From assembly GCF_023101665.1 (NCBI RefSeq), contig NZ_CP082161.1, positions 3,968,001-4,032,000 of the forward strand: a stretch of DNA of 64,000 nucleotides, read 5' to 3'. Position 1 is the stretch's first letter, and the number at the start of each line of letters is the position of its first letter. Shown here piece by piece: positions 7,286-16,485 of the stretch. Under the pieces are notes generated by a model. That model made no database searches, had not been told where the DNA came from, and saw only the letters and a program-made list of their open reading frames with translations. Made by a program: the position numbers and the translations under genes. The DNA is from Bradyrhizobium sp. 195. GTDB lineage: Bacteria; Pseudomonadota; Alphaproteobacteria; Rhizobiales; Xanthobacteraceae.

Positions 7286-8461
7286 TCACGCGCTCTCCGT
7301 CTCCCGATGCACGTCGTGCACCACGAGGCCCATGCCTTCGTCCGGCATCTTGATCCAGTCACGGCGCTTCAGGGTGCGCTTGGTGTCTTCATAGCCGCTG
7401 GTCCAGTGCTCGCGCATCGAGGTGCCCGAGAATTCGTGGTCCTTGGCGTCGCCCTCATAGGCCTTCTGCTGGTAGATCAGATGCAGGATCGCGATCTCGG
7501 GCATGTTGCGCAGGCTCGCCTTGAGCTTGCGCTCCTCCTCGGAGAGCTGCTCGTCCGGCAATTTGGCCAACGCCTTGTAGAGCAGGACCTTGAGGTTGTG
7601 GGTGCGGCGATAGACGTCGGTGTTGTGGCGCGTGCGCGAGGAATACATGATGTCCTTGTGGCGGGCCATCACGTCCTGGATCGAGCGCGGCAGCACGCCC
7701 CGCGCGCTGAACAGGTCGACCTGGAACACCAGCGAATTGAGCGCGTCCTCCTGGTCGAGCAGGTGCTGCAGCGGGGTGTTGGAGACGATGCCGCCATCCC
7801 AGAAATGATCGGTGCCGATCCGCACCATCGGCAGCGCCGGGGGCAGGGCGCCGGAAGCCATGATGTGCTCCGGCTCGATCTCGTCATGGGCGTTGTCGAA
7901 ATAGATGAAATTGCCTGAGAGCACGTTCACCGCGCCGACAGCGAAGCGGACCTTCTTCTCGTTGATGAGGTCGAAGTCGACGAGCTCGAGCAGGCTCTCC
8001 TTCAGCGGCATCGTGTCGTAGTAACTGGTGGCGGTGCGTGCGCCGACCGGGCTGAACCAGGGATTGATCTGGTGCGGGGTGAAGAATCCGGGCTGGCCCA
8101 TCGCCGAGGTCATCCACGCGCTGGTGAAGTTACGCCACTGGCGGAAGTCGTCGCCGTCGGGCGTGTAGTGCCAGATCTTGCGGTTGGTGATGCGCTCCCA
8201 GAACGTGCGCAGTGCCTCCAGCCGTTTCTCCGGCCTGTTGCCGGCGATGATGGCAGAGTTAATTGCACCGATGGAAACACCGCAAACCCAATCGGGTTCG
8301 ATGCCGGCCTCGTGCAGCGCCTGATAGACGCCGGCCTGGTAGGCGCCGAGCGCTCCGCCGCCCTGCAGCACCAACGCGACGCGATCGCAGCGCTCGGGGC
8401 GCCAGCCGTGCGCGGGAGGCTGTTGCGTCTGATGGGTCGGTTGCGGCGTGCGGGCGTCCAT
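7286..8461 (-). CDS. patatin-like phospholipase family protein with C-terminal DUF3734-like region
   Basis: A 391-residue protein. The N-terminal patatin domain has the oxyanion-hole GGGALGAYQAG (from residue 34), the nucleophile elbow GVSIG (Ser about 63) and DGG (Asp about 212), giving the Ser-Asp dyad of lipid acyl hydrolases. The C-terminal part (KAYEGDAKDHEFS, MREHWTSGYEDT) resembles DUF3734, often fused to bacterial patatins. The start at 8461 has an ideal AGGAGG upstream; a longer frame to 8578 lacks this support. It probably acts on membrane or storage lipids. The gene is convergent with the non-coding repeat region and divergent from the acetoacetate decarboxylase gene. Confidence 0.9.
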   Translation of the reverse strand: MDARTPQPTHQTQQPPAHGWRPERCDRVALVLQGGGALGAYQAGVYQALHEAGIEPDWVCGVSIGAINSAIIAGNRPEKRLEALRTFWERITNRKIWHYTPDGDDFRQWRNFTSAWMTSAMGQPGFFTPHQINPWFSPVGARTATSYYDTMPLKESLLELVDFDLINEKKVRFAVGAVNVLSGNFIYFDNAHDEIEPEHIMASGALPPALPMVRIGTDHFWDGGIVSNTPLQHLLDQEDALNSLVFQVDLFSARGVLPRSIQDVMARHKDIMYSSRTRHNTDVYRRTHNLKVLLYKALAKLPDEQLSEEERKLKASLRNMPEIAILHLIYQQKAYEGDAKDHEFSGTSMREHWTSGYEDTKRTLKRRDWIKMPDEGMGLVVHDVHRETESA

Positions 8462-8691
8462 GGCGTGCCTCCTGCATGCCCCGAACGATTGCGTCCTGCC
8501 GTGACGCGCTGATGACAATGCCGGCTCGCGCGCATCGACTGCATGCAAGGCTGCTGCAGCGGAATGACGAGAGGTCACGTCCCTGACGGAAATCCATCAC
8601 ATCGCAGTCAACGAGGGTCGCTAGCAATTCGCGCCAAGCCTGTCGCCGCCGGGGCGGGCATCACAGAAGGCATCACGCGAGGAGACCAGCG

Positions 8692-9471
8692 ATGCGCAGG
8701 GAAGACGTGCTGAAACTTCCGTCCATGCCGGCCGCCGGGCCGAGCTATCCAGCCGGGCCCTACCGCTTCGTCAATCGCGAATTCCTCGTCATCACCTACG
8801 AGACCGATCCCGACTTGATCCGCGCCGGCCTGCCTGAGCCGCTGGAGCCGATCGGCCAGCCGATCGTGCACTACGAATGGATCAAGATGCCGGATTCATC
8901 CGGCTTCGGCAGCTACACCGAATCCGGTCTCGTCATCCCCGCGCGCCTCAATGGCGAGGAAGTCAATTTCGTCTCGCAGATGTATTTGGACGATGATCCG
9001 CCGATCGCGGCCGGCCGCGAGATCTGGGGCTTTCCCAAGAAGTACGCTCATCCCAAGCTCGAGATCGTCAAGGACACGCTGACGGGCACGCTGGAATATG
9101 CCGGCCAGCTCGTCGCCATGGGCACGATGGGTTACAAGCACGAGAGCATGGCCGGCAACGGTGAGCTCACTCGCGCCACGCTGTCGAAGACGCAGATCAA
9201 TCTGAAGATGATCCCGGGCGTGGATGGCCGTCTCGAAGTCTGCCAGCTCGTCGCGATCAACCTCACCGATATCGTGCCGAAGGGGTCCTGGATGGGGCCG
9301 GGTCGGCTGCATCTGGTGCCGCACGTCAACGCGCCCGTGGCGGATTTCCCGGTCCGTCGCTGTCTCGGCGCGCATCATTACATCGCCGACCTGACGTTGC
9401 CGTTTGGCCGCGTCGTGCATGACTACATCAGGGAAGCCGAGGCGGCCGCGACAGGGTTGGCGGCGGAATAG
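8692..9471 (+). CDS. adc: acetoacetate decarboxylase
   Basis: A 259-residue protein of normal length. The Schiff-base lysine region GREIWGFPKKYAHP is intact (Lys116/Lys117), matching the lysine pair in which one forms the imine and the neighbour lowers its pKa. The reaction is acetoacetate to acetone plus CO2, although homologues with other 3-oxoacid or aldolase-type activities exist. The N-terminal NREFLVITYETDPDLIRAGLPEPLE is typical. GGAG lies ahead of the ATG. It could connect to acetoacetyl-CoA metabolism through the thiolase further along, but they are not in one operon. Confidence 0.88.
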   Translation: MRREDVLKLPSMPAAGPSYPAGPYRFVNREFLVITYETDPDLIRAGLPEPLEPIGQPIVHYEWIKMPDSSGFGSYTESGLVIPARLNGEEVNFVSQMYLDDDPPIAAGREIWGFPKKYAHPKLEIVKDTLTGTLEYAGQLVAMGTMGYKHESMAGNGELTRATLSKTQINLKMIPGVDGRLEVCQLVAINLTDIVPKGSWMGPGRLHLVPHVNAPVADFPVRRCLGAHHYIADLTLPFGRVVHDYIREAEAAATGLAAE

Positions 9472-9581
9472 GGCGCCATCATCAAACTGTAACACTGGCG
9501 TAATTGAGTACCCGCGCGGGTCCGGAAGATGCCGTCAGCCATCTTCCGGATATGGGGCATTGTGGACGGTTGGGGTTGGCC

Positions 9582-10598
9582 ATGGCGGAGCCGGCAAAGT
9601 TAGTCACCGCGACAACGGATGCCGAACCGGCCATTCCCGGGCTGGTCTGGGCGTTTCGCCTGCACAGCGACGGCAGTGCCGAGCCGCTACCGATCGACCA
9701 CCCGATCGAGTTCAGTCATGACGGCCGGCTCTGGCTGCATTTCAACCTGACCGACGCGCGCGTGCGGCCGTGGATCGCGGCGTCAACGCTGCCGCCGCTC
9801 GCGCGCGAGCTATTGCTGTCGAACGATACGTTCCAGCAGCTCCACGTCATCGATCACTGCGTCTACGGCGTGTTCTCCGACCTCGTGCGCGAGATCGACA
9901 GCCCGACAGAGGAGACCGCGTTCCTGCGCTTTGCCATGACCGAGCGTCTCCTGGTCAGCGGCCGCCATCAGACGCTCTGCTCGGCGGATGCGACGCGCCG
10001 CGTCCTCGAAGGCGGTTACCGCGTCGACAATGTCGCCCATCTTCTGGAGAAGATCGTCGACGAGGTCGCCGACACGCTTGACAGGATGGCCGACAAGCTC
10101 GGGCAGGAGATCGACGACATCGAGGAGCGGATTCTCGCCGAGGATGCAAAACCGGAGATGCGGCGCAATCTCGGCCGCCTGCGCCGGACTTGTGTGAGAT
10201 TGCACCGGCAGCTCACCGGCCTGCGCGTGCTGTTTCATCGGCTCGACCAGAAGAACACCGATCACCTGTCGCCTGCCTTGCGGATCCAGGCCGGCAAGCT
10301 CGCGCAGCGGCTCGATGGTCTCGACCACGACATCGTCGAGCTCAGGGAGCGCAGCCGCCTGCTCGAGGAGGAGCTGCGCTTCAAGAATGAGGAGGAGAGC
10401 AACCGCCATCTCCACACGCTCTCGATCGTGACCTCGCTATTGCTGCCGCCGACGCTGATCACCGGCATCTTCGGCATGAACACCAAGGGCCTGCCGCTGA
10501 CAGAGGTCGAGAGCGGATTCCTCTGGGCGGCGGTGCTGATGGCCTGCTCGGTTGCGGCGGCCTATCTCTTCATGCGGCGCACGGGCATCTTCAAGTAG
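9582..10598 (+). CDS. CorA/ZntB-family divalent cation transporter
   Basis: A 338-residue protein with a large N-terminal cytoplasmic domain, long coiled helices (about residues 140-270, rich in Glu/Arg/Leu) and two C-terminal membrane helices. The signature GMN lies in GIFGMNTKGLPL at the end of the first helix. The loop after GMN has Gly-Leu-Pro rather than the acidic MPEL of Mg2+-type CorA. This is common in ZntB-like members, so Zn2+ or another divalent cation is possible. ATG at 9582 is chosen; an in-frame ATG at 9552 and a TTG at 9504 exist. It forms a homopentamer in the inner membrane in characterised relatives. Confidence 0.88.
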   Translation: MAEPAKLVTATTDAEPAIPGLVWAFRLHSDGSAEPLPIDHPIEFSHDGRLWLHFNLTDARVRPWIAASTLPPLARELLLSNDTFQQLHVIDHCVYGVFSDLVREIDSPTEETAFLRFAMTERLLVSGRHQTLCSADATRRVLEGGYRVDNVAHLLEKIVDEVADTLDRMADKLGQEIDDIEERILAEDAKPEMRRNLGRLRRTCVRLHRQLTGLRVLFHRLDQKNTDHLSPALRIQAGKLAQRLDGLDHDIVELRERSRLLEEELRFKNEEESNRHLHTLSIVTSLLLPPTLITGIFGMNTKGLPLTEVESGFLWAAVLMACSVAAAYLFMRRTGIFK

Positions 10599-10608
10599 CG
10601 TATTGATC

Positions 10609-12012
10609 GTGAGTTGGCGTGCCCAGAGATCTCCGTTGCGACGCGCGGCCACGATTGTGCTGGCGTGCGCGGCGGGCAACACCAGTGCGTTTGCCGGCGC
10701 CAAGGATGAGAGCGCGGCCCCATGGTTGTTTCCGAAATGGTTCAACCAATGGCATGACGGCCTCGCCGGCAGGGGCCTGAATTTCGGCGCCACCTACATC
10801 GCGGACAATATCGCCAACGTCTCCGGCGGCGTGAAGCGCGGCGCCATCCATTTCGGCCGCCTCGATCTCTCTGTCGATGCCGATCTCGACAAGCTTGTCG
10901 GCTGGACCGGCGGGCGATTCTACGCCAATGCCTTCGTGATCTACGGCCAGGGACTCAGCCGCAACTACGCGATGAATCTCGCAACCATCAGCGAGATCGA
11001 GGCGCTGCCGGACCAGCGGCTCTATAATGCGTATTTCGAGCAGAGCTTTTTCAACGACAGGCTGAACATCAGGGCAGGTCAGCAAGCTGCCGACGTCGAG
11101 TTTTTCGACAGCCAGACCGACGACCTCTTCATCAACGGCACCTTCGGCTGGCCCGCGATCAAGGCCTCCAACTTGCCCGCTGGCGGTCCGGCGCCGCCGA
11201 TCGCGGTGCCCGGCATTCGCATCAAGGCCGCGCTGACCGACAAGATCACCGCTTACGGCGCGGTGTTCAACGGCGATCCGTCGGGGCCGGGCGAGGCCGA
11301 TCCGCAGCTGCGCGACCATCACGGCCTGGCGTTCCGCCTCAACGATCCGCCGTGGGTGATCGGGCAGGTCCGCTTCAGCTACGACATCGATATGGGCGGC
11401 CGTCCGCTCGCCGGTAATTTCACGCCGGATGCCTGGAAGCATTACGGCTCATTCGACAGCCAGCGCTTTACGGTGCAGGGACAGTCGATCGCCGATCCCG
11501 GCGGAAGCGGCATCCCCGCAAAGCTTCGTGGCAATTACGGACTCTTTGCGGTCATCGAGCAGGTGCTCTATCGGCCGCCGTCGGTCACCGAGAACAGCAC
11601 CTCGGCCTCGCTCCCCGGCGTCACGGCGTTCGGCCGCATCGCCTACAGCCCGCCGGATCGCAATCTGATCGACCTGTACATGGATGGCGGCATCGGCTTC
11701 GTCGGCTTCACGCCGGGCCGCCCGCTCGATCGGTTCGGCGTGGCGATGGCCTATATGCGGATTTCGAAAACCGCCCGAAATCTCGATCTCGACACACAAG
11801 CCTTCACCGGCGTCCAGAGTCCGGTGCGCAGCAACGAGACCCTGATCGAGATGATCTACGAGGCGCACGTCAAGCCGGGCTGGCTGATCGCGCCTTATTT
11901 CCAATATGTATTCCGTCCCTCGGGCGGCATTCCGAATCCGAGCGATCCGAACGGAATATCGCGGATTGGTGACGCCGCGGTGTTCGGCGTCACCACCACG
12001 ATCAGGTACTAG
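10609..12012 (+). CDS. OprB-family carbohydrate-selective porin
   Basis: About 467 residues starting from GTG at 10609, directly followed by a signal-peptide-like stretch (RRAATIVLACAAGNTSAFA). The body has the OprB features GLNFGATYIADNIANVSGG near the N-terminus, RAGQQAADVEFF, and a terminal aromatic residue (TTTIRY) as expected for an outer-membrane beta barrel. It would let sugars diffuse through the outer membrane. No initiating ATG fits; the nearest upstream ATG lies inside the CorA gene. The stop overlaps the stop of the convergent MFS gene in a shared CTAG. Confidence 0.88.
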   Translation: MSWRAQRSPLRRAATIVLACAAGNTSAFAGAKDESAAPWLFPKWFNQWHDGLAGRGLNFGATYIADNIANVSGGVKRGAIHFGRLDLSVDADLDKLVGWTGGRFYANAFVIYGQGLSRNYAMNLATISEIEALPDQRLYNAYFEQSFFNDRLNIRAGQQAADVEFFDSQTDDLFINGTFGWPAIKASNLPAGGPAPPIAVPGIRIKAALTDKITAYGAVFNGDPSGPGEADPQLRDHHGLAFRLNDPPWVIGQVRFSYDIDMGGRPLAGNFTPDAWKHYGSFDSQRFTVQGQSIADPGGSGIPAKLRGNYGLFAVIEQVLYRPPSVTENSTSASLPGVTAFGRIAYSPPDRNLIDLYMDGGIGFVGFTPGRPLDRFGVAMAYMRISKTARNLDLDTQAFTGVQSPVRSNETLIEMIYEAHVKPGWLIAPYFQYVFRPSGGIPNPSDPNGISRIGDAAVFGVTTTIRY

Positions 12013-13304
12013 GCCATCGCGGCTTGCGGCTTCGGCTTGGTTTGCGGCGACAGCGCCAGCACGATCAGCGAGGCGAACACGCAGAGCGCGCCGGCGATGA
12101 AGAATGCGGGCAAATAGCTCTGATAGATCGTCCGCGACAAACCGGCGCCGAAGGCGGCGGTGCCGGCGCCGAGCTGATGGCCGGCAAAGATCCAGCCGAA
12201 CACCAGATTGGCGCGCTCGGGTCCGAACTTTTGCGCAGTGAGCCGCACCGTCGGCGGAACCGTCGCGATCCAGTCGAGCCCGTAGAACACTGCGAAGATG
12301 GAGAGGCCGTAGAACGAGAAATCGCTGAAGGGCAGGAAGAGCAGGGAGAGCCCGCGCAGCCCGTAGTACCAGAACAGCAAATAGCGATTGTCGTACCGGT
12401 CCGACAGCCAGCCCGATATGATGGTGCCGACGAAGTCGAACATGCCCATCGCAGCGAGCAGGCTCGCGGCCTGCACCTGCGGGATGCCGAAATCGAGGCA
12501 CATCGGGATCAGATGCACCTGCACGAGGCCAGCGGTGGATGCGCCGCAGACAAAGAACGTCGCAAACAGGATCCAGAACGTCGTCGACCTCGAAGCGTCG
12601 CGCAGCGTGCCGAGGGCAACGCCCGTGATCGAGCCGTGGCTGGCGGGCGGGGCGGGCAGGGGCTCGGTGCCTTCGTCGCCGAACGGGCGCAGGCCCAAAT
12701 CGCTCGGACGGTCGCGCATCGCGAGCAGGATCGCCAGCGCCGAAACGCCAAGCGCGATGCAGACGAAGCCGAGCGCAAGCCGCCAGCCGTAACGTTCGGT
12801 GAGGCTTGCGAGCAGCGGCAGGAACACCAGCTGGCCGGTGGCGACACTCGCGGTCAGGATGCCGATAACGAGCCCGCGCCGCGCGGCGAACCAACGCGTC
12901 GCGATGGTGGCGCCCAGCACCATCGCAGTCATGCCGGTGCCGATGCCGATCACGACGCCCCACAGCGCCACGAGCTGCCAGACCTGCGTCATGCCGAGCG
13001 AGAGCACCAGCGCGGAAACGACGACCAACTGCGCTGCCAGCGTGACGTTGCGCAGGCCATAGCGGTTGAGCAGGGCGGCCGCGAACGGCGCCATCAGCCC
13101 GAACAGGATGAAACGGATCGACAGCGCGGAGGAGATCTCGGCCGTGCTCCAGCCGAACTCGTTCTGCAGCGGAACGATGAACACGCCGGGCGCGCCGACC
13201 GTGCCGGCGCTGATCAGCGCGGCGAGGAAGGTCACCCCGACCATCACCCAGCCGTAATGGATGTTGCGGCGGGACAATGCCGCCGCGAGCCAGTTCGAGA
13301 TCAT
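12009..13304 (-). CDS. MFS transporter
   Basis: A 431-residue protein with about 12 hydrophobic helices. MFS loop motifs are visible: NRYGLRNV after helix 2, RWFAARRG between helices 4 and 5, and GWLSDRYDNRY in the second half. It resembles monocarboxylate or oxalate-formate type carriers (NIHYGWVMVGVTFLAAL start, GWSTAEISSALS). The substrate is probably a small organic acid. It is convergent with the porin gene, with overlapping stop codons. Substrate assignment is inference only. Confidence 0.88.
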   Translation of the reverse strand: MISNWLAAALSRRNIHYGWVMVGVTFLAALISAGTVGAPGVFIVPLQNEFGWSTAEISSALSIRFILFGLMAPFAAALLNRYGLRNVTLAAQLVVVSALVLSLGMTQVWQLVALWGVVIGIGTGMTAMVLGATIATRWFAARRGLVIGILTASVATGQLVFLPLLASLTERYGWRLALGFVCIALGVSALAILLAMRDRPSDLGLRPFGDEGTEPLPAPPASHGSITGVALGTLRDASRSTTFWILFATFFVCGASTAGLVQVHLIPMCLDFGIPQVQAASLLAAMGMFDFVGTIISGWLSDRYDNRYLLFWYYGLRGLSLLFLPFSDFSFYGLSIFAVFYGLDWIATVPPTVRLTAQKFGPERANLVFGWIFAGHQLGAGTAAFGAGLSRTIYQSYLPAFFIAGALCVFASLIVLALSPQTKPKPQAAMA

Positions 13305-13365
13305 TGCGCCTCAATGGTGGTTTGCGAGCCCCAAAGAGACCCGCATGACCGTTGCAATCTCGCAT

Positions 13366-13398
13366 AAAAAAGGGAAGTCTAAAATGTCAGACTTCCCT
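13366..13398 (-). terminator. intrinsic terminator of the thiolase gene
   Basis: On the minus strand a perfect 10-bp stem, AGGGAAGTCT / AGACTTCCCT with an 8-base loop, is followed by six Ts, 22 bases after the thiolase stop codon. The geometry is textbook. Confidence 0.85.
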
Positions 13399-13419
13399 CT
13401 ATTTCGGCCATGGCGCGGG

Positions 13420-14616
13420 TTAGTGCGCCACTCGCTCCACCGCGATTGCCGTGGCTTCGCCGCCGCCGATGCAGAGCGACGCAACACCGCGCTTCAGGTT
13501 GTTCGCCTCCAGCGCATGCAGCAGCGTCACGATCAACCGCGCGCCGGTGGCCCCGATGGGATGACCGAGCGCGCAGGCGCCGCCGTTGATGTTGAGCTTG
13601 TCGCGGGGAATGCCGAGGTCGCGCTGTGCCGCCATCGCCACCACGGCAAACGCCTCGTTGATCTCGAACAGGTCGACGTCACCCGCGCTCCAGCCGACCT
13701 TGTCGAGCAGCTTGCGGATCGCCGGGATCGGTGCCGTGGTGAACCATTGCGGCTCCTGGCTGTGGGTGGCGTGGCCCTTGATCTCGGCGATGACAGGCAG
13801 GCCATTGCGGTCGGCCAGCGAGCGCTTGGTCAGCACCAGCGCGGCGGCGCCGTCGGCGTTGGCGGAGGAGGCCGCCGGCGTGATGGTGCCGTTGGCGCGG
13901 AACGCGGCTTTCAGGCCCGGGATTTTGGCGGGGTCGACCTTCAGCGGATGCTCGTCATTGGCGATGATGCGGGGACCCGCTTTCTCGGTCAGCGTGATCG
14001 GGGCGATCTCGGCCTTGAACGCGCCGCCTTCGACCGCCTTGCGAGCGCGGCTGAGCGTTTCCATCGCATAGGCGTCCTGGTCCTTGCGGGTGAACTGGTA
14101 GGCCTCCGCGGTGGCCTCGCCGAAATCGCCCATGGAACGGCCGGTCTCGTAGGCGTCTTCGAGGCCGTCCATCATCATGTGGTCGATGATGCGGTCGTGG
14201 CCGGCGCGATAGCCGCCGCGTGCCTTGGCGAGGAGATACGGCGCGTTGCTCATGCTCTCCATGCCGCCGGAGACGACGATCTCGGCCGAGCCGGCGCGGA
14301 TGATGTCGTGCGCCAGCATGGTCGCCTTCATGCCGGAGCCGCAGACCTTGTTGACAGTGGTGGCGCCCGTGGCATCGGGCAGACCCGCCGCACGCGCGGC
14401 CTGGCGCGCGGGCGCCTGGCCCTGGCCGGCCGGCAGCACGCAGCCCATGAAGACCTCGTCGACCTTCTCGGGCGCAAGCTTGGCGCGCTCCAGCGCCGCG
14501 CCGATCACATGCGATCCGAGCTTGTGCGCGGCCAGCGGCGACAGCTCGCCCATGAAGCGGCCAAGCGGTGTGCGGGCGGCGGAGACGATGACGACGGGAT
14601 CGGCGGCTTCGGCCAT
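13420..14616 (-). CDS. acetyl-CoA C-acetyltransferase (thiolase)
   Basis: A 398-residue protein starting at ATG 14616, with GGGAG upstream. The thiolase triad is intact: nucleophilic Cys92 in NKVCGSGMKA, His in GGACALGHPIGATG and the C-terminal Cys about 382 in LCIGGGEA. It condenses or cleaves acetoacetyl-CoA, supplying polyhydroxybutyrate synthesis or completing fatty and amino acid breakdown. The gene is monocistronic, with its own terminator and a perfect 14-base palindrome just upstream, so it probably has a dedicated regulator. Biosynthetic versus degradative use cannot be separated by sequence alone. Confidence 0.93.
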   Translation of the reverse strand: MAEAADPVVIVSAARTPLGRFMGELSPLAAHKLGSHVIGAALERAKLAPEKVDEVFMGCVLPAGQGQAPARQAARAAGLPDATGATTVNKVCGSGMKATMLAHDIIRAGSAEIVVSGGMESMSNAPYLLAKARGGYRAGHDRIIDHMMMDGLEDAYETGRSMGDFGEATAEAYQFTRKDQDAYAMETLSRARKAVEGGAFKAEIAPITLTEKAGPRIIANDEHPLKVDPAKIPGLKAAFRANGTITPAASSANADGAAALVLTKRSLADRNGLPVIAEIKGHATHSQEPQWFTTAPIPAIRKLLDKVGWSAGDVDLFEINEAFAVVAMAAQRDLGIPRDKLNINGGACALGHPIGATGARLIVTLLHALEANNLKRGVASLCIGGGEATAIAVERVAH

Positions 14617-14651
14617 GACAAAACTCCCTGCGGTGATGATTGAGATTATGG

Positions 14652-14665
14652 GCATCATATGATGC
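14652..14665. promoter_or_regulatory. perfect palindrome upstream of thiolase
   Basis: GCATCATATGATGC is a 14-base perfect palindrome centred about 42 bases upstream of the thiolase ATG on its minus-strand promoter side. Such a site is a plausible operator for a dimeric repressor. No regulator gene adjoins it. Confidence 0.45.
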
Positions 14666-14762
14666 GGCGCAAAAAAAGCAACCGCGGCAGGGATGAGAAA
14701 ATGTCGTGATGAGATGAGATTTGGTCGCTCGAGGGGAGGAGGTGCTTCCAACAGCACACTTT

Positions 14763-14917
14763 CATCACCCGTGAAAGCGGGTGATGCCGTATTCCAGAGG
14801 CTGTCCTGGGATACGAGAGGCCACGGCGTACGGGATGTCCCGGTCCCGGCTCCGCCAAGGCCTGCGGAGTTGCCCGGCGCGCCGGAGCTTTAGCGAAGGC
14901 GGCAAGCCGGGGCATGA
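14763..14917. repeat. degenerate palindromic repeat, family B relative
   Basis: CATCACCCG-TGAAAG-CGGGTGATG opens the region and GGCAAGCCGGGGCATGAC closes it, with GTATTCCAGAGG inside, as in the intact family B copies. It accounts for most of the 347-base gap between the thiolase and enoyl-CoA hydratase genes, where no gene is seen. Confidence 0.55.
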
Positions 14918-14963
14918 CACCTTTTGATAAGGCACGGAGCAGTTTCAAGACAGAGGCAGCAGC

Positions 14964-15761
14964 CTACCGCTTCCGATTCACGAACGCCTGCATCAGCCGC
15001 GTCGGCTCGTCGGTCAGGAACGACTCGCCGAACACTTTCACGCTCAAATTCACCGACTCAGTCAGCGGCAGTTCCTCCCATTGCCGCAGCAGCGCCTTCT
15101 GCGACCGCAGCGCTTCGGGGTCGCATTCGAGCAAAGCCTTGACGACATGCTCCACCTCGGCATCGAGCCCGCCGTCCACCGCAACCTTGTCGACCAGTCC
15201 CCAGGCGAGCGCCGTCGGAGCATCGATGTTCTCCGCCGTCATCACCAGCCAGCGCGCGCGGGCCCAGCCGATCAGGCGCGGGAGCAGGGCGGCATGGATC
15301 ACGGAGGGGATGCCGACGCGCACCTCTGGCATGCCGAAATGCGCGTCATGCGCGGCGATGCGGAAGTCGCAGGCCGCGGCGACCTCGAGCCCGCCACCGA
15401 GGCACCAGCCCGGCATGCGCGCGATCACGGGCGCAGGGAACTGGCGCACCGCCTCGCAGAGATCGCGCAGGCGGCTGATGAAGGCTTCGGCGGACTTTTG
15501 GTCGAGCTTGGCCATCTCCTTGATGTCGGCGCCGCCGATCATGCTCTTCTCGCTCTGGCCGCGCAGCACCACGACGCGGATGCTCCGGTCGGACGAGAGC
15601 TGCTGCAGGCCCTCGCGAACCGCGTCGGTGACGGGCGAGCCCAGAATATTCAGCGAGCCGGCATTGCAGATCGCGACATGCACGACGCCGCGCGCATCGC
15701 GCGTCACGCCGCAGTGGGTGTTGAGCATTTCCATCGTGGAACTCGAAGGTTTCGTGGACAT
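14964..15761 (-). CDS. enoyl-CoA hydratase/isomerase family protein
   Basis: About 265 residues of crotonase fold. The oxyanion-hole motif is seen in SMIGGADIKEMAKL (first half) and PGWCLGGGLEVAAACDFRIAA (second half), followed by FGMPEVRVGIPS, where the second catalytic Glu normally sits. It would hydrate or isomerise enoyl-CoA esters. The start is uncertain: ATG 15761 was taken, and ATG 15734 is an alternative. It is divergent from a PaaI-type thioesterase gene with a gap of about 126 bases. Confidence 0.85.
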   Translation of the reverse strand: MSTKPSSSTMEMLNTHCGVTRDARGVVHVAICNAGSLNILGSPVTDAVREGLQQLSSDRSIRVVVLRGQSEKSMIGGADIKEMAKLDQKSAEAFISRLRDLCEAVRQFPAPVIARMPGWCLGGGLEVAAACDFRIAAHDAHFGMPEVRVGIPSVIHAALLPRLIGWARARWLVMTAENIDAPTALAWGLVDKVAVDGGLDAEVEHVVKALLECDPEALRSQKALLRQWEELPLTESVNLSVKVFGESFLTDEPTRLMQAFVNRKR

Positions 15762-15887
15762 GCGCGAGGCGCGCCGGTCATGATCACTTCCGGGCCGAAA
15801 CGCTCGGCTTGTCAAGCGGGTAGGGGATCGAGTTGCCATCGCGAAGTGCGCGCCATAGTATGATGTAAGTAATATAAAGAGGCTGAC

Positions 15888-16421
15888 ATGACCAGTAACG
15901 ATCAACTCGACCTGTTTTCGCCCGCGCAGCGGCGCGAGCGTGTGGTGGAGTGGCAGGTGCCTGGGCCGATCGCGAAAGTCGCGATGGGCCTATCGGGCAT
16001 GGACGCCATGCTGGGGATTCGCGACGGCCGGCTGCCGCCGCCGCCTTTCGCGAAACTGATCGGTTTCACGGTGGCGACGGTCGAGCCGGGTCGGGTCGTC
16101 GTGGAACTGGAGCCGCGCGAGGATCTCGAAAACACCATCGGTCTCATCCACGGAGCGACCGCCGCCGCGCTGCTCGATACCGCAATGGGCTGCGCCATTT
16201 CGACCCGGCTGGAAGCCGGGCACAGCTCGGTCACTCTCGACCTGAAGCTGGCCTTCCTGCGCCCGCTCTCGGTCCGGTCCGGGCTGATCTCGGCGGAAGG
16301 GAAGGTGATCAAGCTGGGACGGCAGACCAGCTACGCCGAGGGCTTCGTCCGCGACGGCAAGGGCGCCCTTGCGGTGCACGCAACTGCAACGTTTTCCATG
16401 ATCGGAGGCAACTTAACATGA
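15888..16421 (+). CDS. PaaI-family thioesterase (hotdog fold)
   Basis: A 177-residue protein with the hotdog motif DLENTIGLIHGATAAALLDTAMGCA, in which the HG...D segment forms the active site of PaaI-type acyl-CoA thioesterases. A roughly 40-residue N-terminal extension (DQLDLFSPAQRRERVVEW) precedes the domain. It may clear stalled CoA esters. GAGG lies before the ATG. The TetR gene follows 64 bases downstream on the same strand and may be co-transcribed. Confidence 0.87.
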   Translation: MTSNDQLDLFSPAQRRERVVEWQVPGPIAKVAMGLSGMDAMLGIRDGRLPPPPFAKLIGFTVATVEPGRVVVELEPREDLENTIGLIHGATAAALLDTAMGCAISTRLEAGHSSVTLDLKLAFLRPLSVRSGLISAEGKVIKLGRQTSYAEGFVRDGKGALAVHATATFSMIGGNLT

Positions 16422-16485
16422 ATTAATGCACCCATTGCGTCGTTTGCGTGTTATAAGATGACCATCGACATCCAATGAGATCCGC

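Noticed and set aside
12024..13367. Long open frame opposite the MFS transporter
   Set aside because: Charged, low-complexity translation typical of antisense frames; the minus-strand gene has clear membrane helices and MFS motifs.
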